Below are positions 56,803 through 64,000 of a stretch of DNA of 64,000 bases, in pieces (the first letter of the stretch is position 1; each line of letters starts with the position of its first letter). Made by a program: the position numbers and the translations under genes. Under the pieces are notes generated by a model that was not told where the DNA came from, did no database searches, and saw only the letters and a program-made list of their open reading frames with translations. Source of the DNA: Bryoerythrophyllum caledonicum (taxonomy: Eukaryota; Streptophyta; Bryopsida; Pottiales; Pottiaceae); assembly GCA_963971425.1 (NCBI GenBank), contig OZ020517.1, positions 23,260,462 to 23,324,461 on the forward strand, read 5' to 3'.

Positions 56803-57676
56803 CTATCCCCTGAATTTCCAAGAGTCCCCTTGGGGGATTCTTGAAGGTTTGGGCAAGTTCCTATAGTGTCAATTTATAACATTCTTTTTTGACATTATTA
56901 TTGCAAATGGACATTACTAAAAGCTTTGTGTCAATCCATTTTTCTCCTAAATCCAACATTTAATGAAAAAGTTATAGGATTTTGAGTTTCAAATGGGGAG
57001 AGCAGGCATGTCGGGCAACTCCAACGTGAAATTGAGTGTGAAATTTTCAATATCAAGAAATTTTATTATTTACTTTCACATTGTCAAAAAAAGATCTCTT
57101 GTCTTTAGTGGAAAATAGCATAATGACTCAAGTCAAACGTTTTCACTTATTGTCACAAATCCTTCTTCTTTTCCACGTAATGATTAGAGATCTTAACTTT
57201 TTTTAACTTTTTTTTTTCCTATCACAAGATGTGGTGTGAACCTTCTTATCGACCGTTTGGATTATCATTCTAAAACATATTAAGTTCACAAAAAGGTAAA
57301 ATGTGCAATGGCGATTTTTGAATCTCCACTTCTTGCACAATTTTAAGAAATATGCTACACCCCTTCTCTACCTCTAAAAATTGATGTAAAAGCAACTAAT
57401 ATTCTGCTTGGCATGATGGTAATACATTTAGACTTTGTGTAGGGCAAGAATTCAACACCAAGTGATGTCAAAGTCTGCTGATCCACTAAACAAAACACTA
57501 AAATCTTTCAACCGGTGTGGTGAAAGTTTTTGAAAGTTTGTGAGTATCTTGCCTATTAAGTTGTAATTGAGATCCTATGATTAGAATTAGAAATAACAAT
57601 TTTTTATTTCTTTTTTACTCATTGCACTGAAACAAGTGTTTTTGATGTCAAATTATTAGAGAAATTTAGGGGTTAA
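56803..57676 (-). mobile_element. piggyBac-like short element, reverse orientation, 874 bp
   Basis: Right end ATTTAGGGGTTAA (TTAA 57673-57676); left end CTATCCCCTGAATTTCC. Internally the reverse complement of the 54905 copy (AGGATTTTGAGTTTC, AAAATAGCATAATG, TTGATGTAAAAGC). Confidence 0.8.
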
Positions 57677-57822
57677 AGGATTAGTAAGTGGAGGGTTAAT
57701 TTTTCTACTTAGGACCATCAAAATAATGCTGATGTGAAAAGCACCTATTTGAGTGAGACCATCCGAGCATGGGGCAAACTCGGAGCACATTTACTGACGA
57801 TGCAACTCCTACCCTTTTGGGG

Positions 57823-58100
57823 GGCCAGGGAGAATTGACCCCTCGCTCGTCCTTACCCAATGTGGGCCCCGTCTCAATTGCATGGGGTCATTTTTCTGGC
57901 CCTCTTATTTTGGGGGGTCTAGAGGCTTTTTTTGGATTGTTTTGGACAAATTTGGGACCTACGGCTGTTGTTCACCCTCGAGATCCCTCCCTTACTATAA
58001 ATAGGGCCCCATCCAAAAACAAAATAGGGGCCAGGTTTGGCCCCACCACCTTGTGGCCACCTCGGGTAAGGACGAGCAAGGGGTCAATTCTCCCCGGCCT
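57823..58100. mobile_element. MITE family M, copy 2, 278 bp, perfect 10-bp duplication
   Basis: CCTTTTGGGG at 57813-57822 and 58101-58110. Ends GGCCAGGGAGAATTGACCCC and the complement of GGCCGGGGAGAATTGACCCC. The 10-bp duplication favours the Mutator superfamily. Frames 57769-58293 and 58053-58421 run through the element and are not genes. Confidence 0.88.
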
Positions 58101-58110
58101 CCTTTTGGGG

Positions 58111-58952
58111 AAAACTCGGATGTGTTCATCCATGGCATTTGGCAGACGACATGTGCTGTTGCCAGTGTTGAGAGAAAGGCCAGGCTCCTACATACCGAGT
58201 CTTGTAATCACCTGTCAGCAGGCTTGCAATCTGACATTGCAGTGCTTGCCTCCGGGTTGTTTCTGGGGTGCCACCTGCGTCGCAGAGTCATAAATTGGCA
58301 TGATGGGTACGCCATAGCTACCTCAAACAACATGCTATCACCCACACTCATTTTCTTAACTTTTAACCATAAAAGTGAAGGTTCTGGAGGTAATTATTTT
58401 CACATGAGGAAGTTGACATAAAATCTGTAGCTCACAAGATTCCATGGGCCAATCAGTTGTTTCTTCTTCTTGTGCCAGCCTCTTGAACACATATCCAAAC
58501 AACAATTACACGTTGAAGATTTCTGGAAATGATTTCTCCATCAATCATTTACGGTATGATCTGAAGGGTTTCGAATATTTCATAGAAAAGATGAATGCAA
58601 GTGTTAGGCTTTAATCCCTAATTTGCACAAAAATAAAATAAAAATAAAATTCCATTCACTTCAAACATTGCAGTGGACAAACAATCTGTATTGTCCAATT
58701 CCAGGAAATTTGAAGAGCATGTTTTCAAATTGGTCTAAATATAGACCTTATGGTGAAAACTAAAGATTGAACCTTGATTTTTCTTTTCCTCTCTTTAGAT
58801 TAAAACAAGATAGTTTCAAGTGAACATTTCAATGAAATATAATCAAGAACCCCTGAGAGTAAAGAAAACCAGCTATCTTGCTACAAAATCTCCTGCATAT
58901 TCATTCTACTTCAAATTGTAGGAACAGAAACATAAACATCTTAAAGTCTAGT
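58111..58952. other. Spacer, no gene seen
   Basis: Ordinary AT-rich sequence; no terminal repeats, RNA gene or conserved frame recognised. Confidence 0.5.
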
Positions 58953-59306
58953 AAAGTAAGCCCCCTAAAACCGACAAGTTGAGGAATGTCAATATATGGA
59001 GAGAGGAGATAATTTTACTATTATTTTTCAGTGATAGCCAATAGAATTACAATTCCAACCCAAGCAGTTTCGTAATTTTCCGATGAAAATTGAGTTAGTT
59101 ATGAATTCTCAAAGTGTGAGGCCATGTTTACTAGGTGGCCAGCAATAGGTACCCCCATAACCAACGACCAAAAGTAAGGGTCTTGACTAATAGCAAACCT
59201 CCATTTGGAGCTGAGTTGGTGGTAATGGGATGGAAGAGGGTTGGATATACCCCAATTTTATAGGCGTTGGCTATGGGTTTTTGTTGGTTATGGGGGGCTT
59301 ACCTTA
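58953..59306 (-). mobile_element. Family H inverted-repeat element, unoccupied copy (~354 bp)
   Basis: AAGTAAGCCCCCTAAAACCG at the left and the complement of GGTAAGCCCCCCATAACCAA at the right. It is the reverse-oriented relative of the element at 23922-25204 and lacks the nested piggyBac-like insert, so it shows the empty target. Confidence 0.85.
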
Positions 59307-59739
59307 ATAACAGTGACGAGTTACTTACCATCATAAACTAGGAGTGTGGTGGAGAGAGTACTGTTATTTAGGAATGAAGCACAAGCAGTTGTCAGGAACT
59401 GCAATCAGGCTTGAGAAGAAATGTCTAGCACTCAGGGAAGTTGGATGCGGTACAAAATCAGAGCTCCCAAGGTACATTGTTTTAGATTGGAATTCCATGT
59501 AGGTCCATGCATGCAAAGGCTGATCCTTCTCCCCTTCAAGGAGCCATGCAATCTCTCTCTTCAACATCCTCTTGTGACAGAGGCTGTATTAATTATTTGA
59601 TTAGCTCAGGGGTGTTAATGTCATGAATCTTTCTCAGCACCAAAGAGGCTGAAGGTATTTGAGAATCAATCCAAGTATGATTACTGAGATGATGAGAATA
59701 GTTCAAGAGATGAACTTTATGCAACTTGGTGATGGTCTA
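59307..59739. other. Spacer, no gene seen
   Basis: The minus-strand frame 59364-59567 shows no recognisable motif. Ends with GGTGATGGTCTA, which recurs just right of the next element. Confidence 0.5.
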
Positions 59740-60931
59740 TTAACCCCTAAAGGACCAGAGTCTCCTTCGGGGGGATTTCAGATTTTGGGGTGGTTCCTTA
59801 AATTCAAAAAAAAATCCCTTTTTTTTGAAATTTTTATTCTAGATTGCCCCTGATAAGAGCTTCGTGGTGGTATTTAAATAAAATAAAAATTGGATTTACG
59901 ATTTGAAAGTTAGTACCACCTATTCTAAAAAAATGGGGACGTTGGGCAGCCTGGGCACCCCTGGGAACCAATGAAACACATGTGTGAAAGAGGGGCAGTA
60001 AGTAGGGGCATAGAGGGTGGAGGGAGGGTGGGGCAACCCAAATCAAGGGGAAGAATGGTGGAAGGGAAGACCCCACGAATTCCAAGAAAAGGGATAAATA
60101 GAAGTTTAAAAAAATAGCATAAAGTGCCTTGCGGCGGGCCCGGCAGCTCATGACAAGTGGCGCATGGGAGGGGCTATGGCGGGGCCCGGGTAATGAAAGA
60201 GATGGCACGTGTTGGGGAAAAAAAAACGCCATCCTGTAGTGGCGGGCCACCCCCGAGGAGCTACGCGGGTCCCGCACAGGGGAGTGGGTGAATGACGTGG
60301 CCCTTCATTTCTTGAAGGGTCCCCATTTTGAAGCCCTACCCTCACCTATAATATTTGAATAATTCAATAAATTCATTAAAATTAGAGATTTTACCCGTTT
60401 TAGAATTTTTTTTCTTCTCCAAAATAAGTAAAAATTGAAATTCCACATTTCAACCGTACGGATTTTCAAATTTGTGAATTTGTAGGTAGCAAATAATTTC
60501 TCACTTCATTTGTAGTCATTTGCATTGTTTTATACCCCATTTCACTAAAGTATATATTTGAGCATGATGTACCCCTCGAAATGACCTCAAATTTTGCACA
60601 CACTTAGCTAACATCACATTCTTTGCATTGGTAATGGTTTCCAACACAATGTAGTGTAAATACTAGAAGATATGCTTAGTCAAAGTGAGCTGACTTTGCC
60701 TGGCAAGCAGGAAAAAAAACTATTTCTTGCACTTCAAACACTATAATCTTCACATCCGTGCAGTGGATTGAAACCATAATTTTACAGGATTGTTATACAT
60801 GATTCTATTTTTAGATCTTATGGTTAGAAGTTGAGAATTCTTCTCAAAAATGTGATTATTGCGGCCATGTTTGACAATGGCAGTTTTGGACTAGTTTTTG
60901 ACAGAAATTGTCAAGGAACTTTAGGGGTTAA
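59740..60931 (-). mobile_element. piggyBac-like element with an internal GC-rich block (1192 bp)
   Basis: TTAA at 59740-59743 then CCCCTAAAGGACCAG; right end CTTTAGGGG then TTAA (60928-60931). The right ~550 bp is the reverse complement of the start of the 24245 copy. A GC-rich block (~59935-60350: GGCGGGCCCGG, GGGGCCCGGG) is absent from sister copies. The minus frame 59834-60277 through it has no known domain. Confidence 0.88.
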
Positions 60932-61597
60932 TGGTGATGGTCTAAGTCACCTATCAAAGTGCGCAACTTTAAAGATGACTAAGAATGAATGTAACCTATA
61001 AGGGCAATAGTCAACTAAGCTAGTATGAAAATTCTGTCATGAAGGGTGTAGGGACAAGTCACGAGCCTTTTTTTGCTGCCTAGTATCAATGTGGGTTTTA
61101 TTTTGGAATTCTTATGATGGAATGTGATTGCTAACTTCAATAGCAATATGAGAATTCTGATATTTTTGAATTCCGGCTCATGGATTGGCCAATAGAAGTA
61201 TATCTTTCATTTCTACATATGTGTCACATGTATCTCAAATTAGACCAATAAATTTCTTTTGAGAGTTTCAGGAGGTAAAAATTAAAATACTTTGAAAATT
61301 TTGGAAGAAATTCATACCATAATGTGCTCATGTACATTATAATTGTAAATTCTAGATTGGAAACTTAATTTGGCTTTTATTGGAAAAAAATCTTTTTTCA
61401 AGAAGCCCAAATAAGGAATTAATGTTGATTTTTGCTCCAAATTCTTATCTAACCTTTTTCAATATACAAGATTCTATCATGATATATAAAGTGTTTTAAA
61501 AAAAAAATCCATCCTTTTCTTCAAAACCTAGTTTTTGGTGCCTTGATTCAACATATCGTATATACTGCGTAGTATATTTTGGAATATTTTGAGCCTT
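60932..61597. other. Spacer, no gene seen
   Basis: AT-rich, no terminal repeats, conserved frame or RNA gene recognised. Confidence 0.5.
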
Positions 61598-61975
61598 TGT
61601 ACCGTAGGTGAACCTTTGGTTTGGCACCTTCATGCGGAATAATTAATTAAAGTGACAAAATGACATTAGGCATTCAAAATAACAATAACGTTATTTTCGG
61701 CAAAAAATCAAAGACTACAATATTTGGCTTGCTTTGGCACCCATGGGGATTGAACTCAAGACCTTGGAATTCCAAACCCAAGTGTTTATGCATGAAATGC
61801 CATGGATGAAGACTTTTCCAAGCCTTATTCCACTTTGATGTCTCTCCATGTGCCAATATCTGTAAATATACATTTTTTACAATTTCGGCATTTTCAAAAA
61901 AATATTTTCCACTTAATTCGGCATGGACTTTTCTAATTAGTTTATGCCGGACCGGAGGTTCACCTACAGTAGTAT
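61598..61975 (-). mobile_element. Inverted-repeat element with a tRNA-like promoter word
   Basis: GTAGGTGAACCTTTGGTTTGG (from ~61604) pairs with the complement of GTAGGTGAACCTCCGGTCCGG (to ~61967). The minus strand carries CTTGAGTTCAATCCCCATGG (~61745), a B-box-like word. A tRNA-like promoter inside TIRs is unusual; it may be a SINE captured by a DNA element. The frame 61674-62009 extends past the right end and is not a gene. Confidence 0.6.
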
Positions 61976-62234
61976 GCAATATACTCATCTTAAGAAAGGG
62001 TTGGGCCACTTATAGAACAACATTTGTTATAAGAACACAAAGTCCAAAAAAAGCACCATGTTCAAGATATTTTCTATTCACCTAACATTTTATTGGCCAT
62101 GATTTCTTTATACCTAATTAATGGACGGTTGGTATTCAACAACAATTCAAGTTTTAACAAAGGGCTCCAAAACAAATATACTATGGAATATATTTTTTTC
62201 CCCAAAAGTAAGTAACCTTAGTGAACTTCTATCC

Positions 62235-62476
62235 TTAACCCTTTAGTATCGGGATGGTCGTTTTTGGCAATAGTTCATAGGCTTCAAATGGAACAATTCT
62301 TAGGCGCATTGGTGGAAACATTGAAGAGCTACCATGCTTTCTATGAAGTGAGGTCAACATGAAATGTACCATGCGTGTAGATAGTGTCATGCATTGTCTA
62401 CTAGCTATTCTGCACAATCTATTATCCTTGTGGATTCTCCCGTATCTTTAGAAGACCTCCGTCGTTAAGGGGTTAA
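62235..62476. mobile_element. piggyBac-like short element, 242 bp
   Basis: TTAA at 62235-62238 and 62473-62476; ends CCCTTTAGTATCGGGATGG / CCCCTTAACGACGGAGG. Inverted similarity is short (first ~9 bases plus scattered), so the call rests mainly on TTAA and CCC termini. Confidence 0.65.
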
Positions 62477-63164
62477 TTTAGAGAACACTATTTTGGATGA
62501 GTCTGCTAGCACCCTCTACGAGGCCAAATTGTGAACTCTCATGTATGTCTTTGGGGCGAGAAGAGAAGCTTGACTTATCTATACACAATGAGCAATGTCT
62601 ATACAATGGTAAGTAAATTTTAATAATAGAGATAGGAAAAGATAGAGGGAGGTGTCGTTTGATTTCATTGTTGTTTATGTACCTTATAGGGAAAAATCTT
62701 ATGGATATGGATCCGAGTTTCTTTTTTGACTAGTGGCGCGATTGTTTGCGGCTATGTTTGAGAGGATTGATGCAACGTTAGCAGTTGTGGAAGATCAGGT
62801 GCTCAGTGTAAAGGAGGATGGAGTCAACGTTGGGTAGGTTAAATGTCTCGCTATTTTTTCATGCTTTGTAGGTCTTGTATGATTGGCAATAGAATTGTCT
62901 TCACGACACTCCAGGTTTAAAAGAGGTCAAGGCTCTAGTTTTAAGAGTTCTAGGTTTTAGAATTGATTGGGTGAGAGTAGCTGCTCTAAAATCTATGTAG
63001 TTTGTAGGGGTCCTTTCATAGGTATATTCTATTCATGGGAAGATTGCGAGCTACAAGTTAAAGGATATAAGGGTGCACAGCTCAAGAGCTTTTCAAATAA
63101 CCACAAGGTTGTGTAATACCTAGGGTTTAGAAGTTAGAGAGTCTAGGTTGAAAATTCCAATAGA
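62477..63164. other. Flank of the copia remnant
   Basis: On the minus strand this lies downstream of the polyprotein and could include LTR sequence; I could not identify an LTR end. No gene. Confidence 0.45.
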
Positions 63165-64000
63165 AATTTGGTGTTGTTTAAACTTTGTTTGAGAGAATGA
63201 CTTTGTAAGAATATATGTGGATTCTTCGGTCGGGGAGATGTAATGTACATTTATTACCCCCCGCAAAACACGCTTTGAAATGAAGTGATGATGCACTTCA
63301 ATGTGTGTAGTGGGCTAGTGGAAAACAAAGTTCTTTGCTTACTTGATGGTGGATTGATTGTCGCAGTGAATAGAAATAGCCTTGTTGTTATGTAGTTCTA
63401 TTTAGGGCACAACTGCATAACAACAAACAATTGTTTTGTTGTTATGCAGTTCTGGTGAGAGTGAGCTTCAATGCGGTTGGAGTCAAGAAAGGGTGATGAA
63501 GTTCACAAAAAAGACGGCAAAACCAGGAAGCTTCTAATGCTCCAATTGAGAGGCTCACATACTTACTTTCCGCTGAACTCTTGGCCACGGTTTGTTGACT
63601 TTGCTCTGCCACGTTAAGTTGTCAAGATAATAAGTTTACCAACTATTTGACAATATACGATAGTGTCAGTTGGTGGCAAGGACATGTCAAAGAGCAAGCA
63701 AAGACTTGGAGGGAGTGGGTTTACAAACGGCCATGCTATAGTCCTCGAGGAGTTGGAATGCATACTCCCTTTGATTAAGAAAGAGGCCATTTGGTAGCCG
63801 CCAAGATTCAACTCCAAGGTATCTTGTAATAAGGCCAAGATATGTAATATGGAATTCTTTGTTTAGTTGTTGCTTCACCCATTTGATGTATTGTTGATCC
63901 CCACAGTGAAAAATATATCATCAACATAGACTACTAGAAGTGTCTTGTTTTGTCAATATCCTTGTAATACATGTTGTGATTGTTTATGCAGCATGTAAAT
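63165..64000 (-). pseudogene. Ty1/copia polyprotein remnant: reverse transcriptase and RNase H, cut by the window edge
   Basis: Reading the minus strand in from 64000: TLLVVYVDDIFF with the YVDD catalytic box (63917-63928); 'KQQLNKEFHITYLGLITRYLGVE' and 'QREYAFQLLEDYSMAVCKP' (63690-63880); then a frameshift to 'YCQIVGKLIILT'; RNase H follows with SSAESKYVSLSIGALEASWF (~63560), HCDNQSTIK (~63370) and HTHIEVHHHFISKRVL (~63285), ending 'ILTKSFSQTKF'. The order is the standard end of a Ty1/copia pol. Several stops and at least two frameshifts make it inactive. The 5' part of the element lies beyond the window. Confidence 0.88.

Noticed and set aside
57769..58421. Frames of 174 and 122 codons
   Set aside because: Both run through a MITE and its target duplications.
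59834..60277. 147-codon minus-strand frame in the GC-rich cargo
   Set aside because: No recognisable domain; low stop density follows from base composition. The GC block itself is kept as a finding.

Overview
This is nuclear DNA of a green plant: genes carry GT-AG introns, the coding genes are GC-richer than the AT-rich surroundings, and most of the window is transposable-element debris. Gene content (a dehydrin-like LEA protein, a NEDD8/RUB E2 enzyme, a TMEM147-type ER protein, an LRR receptor kinase) fits a streptophyte. The unusual mix of DNA transposons (Tc1-like DD34E, PIF/Harbinger, many TTAA-flanked piggyBac-like short elements) makes me lean to a non-flowering land plant, but the species cannot be fixed from sequence alone.

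Layout. 1-2.4 kb: assembly gap and a 5'-truncated LINE whose 3' tail is a 770-bp TTC microsatellite. 2.4-9.5 kb: AT-rich, gene-poor DNA. 9.5-14.3 kb: a region full of CCGG-cored palindromes, probably retroelement remains. 15.2-18.0 kb: a complete but inactivated Tc1-like element with 578-bp inverted repeats. 18.3-21.9 kb: a two-gene PIF/Harbinger element, decayed. 21.9-25.2 kb: short inverted-repeat elements, one nested in another. 25.6-26.5 kb: dehydrin-like gene. 27.4-31.1 kb: nested short elements. 31.45-32.15 kb: intronless TMEM147 homologue. 32.7-37.25 kb (minus): LRR receptor-like kinase pseudogene, cut in its activation segment by a 588-bp element. 37-48.4 kb: short elements, a SINE, a second LINE copy and a three-unit duplication. 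50.2-51.9 kb: five-exon UBC12 gene. 52-63 kb: more short elements. 63.2-64 kb (minus): end of a Ty1/copia polyprotein.

The host genes do not form a pathway: one acts in ER membrane protein biogenesis, one in cullin neddylation, one in dehydration protection, and the kinase is dead. The mobile elements are the main interest. A tRNA-like SINE shares its 3' end with the LINE, whose coding end resembles a restriction-like endonuclease. At least nine piggyBac-like short elements end in TTAA + CCC, and one nested insertion is confirmed by a paralogous unoccupied site. One MITE insertion can be traced exactly into a kinase exon.
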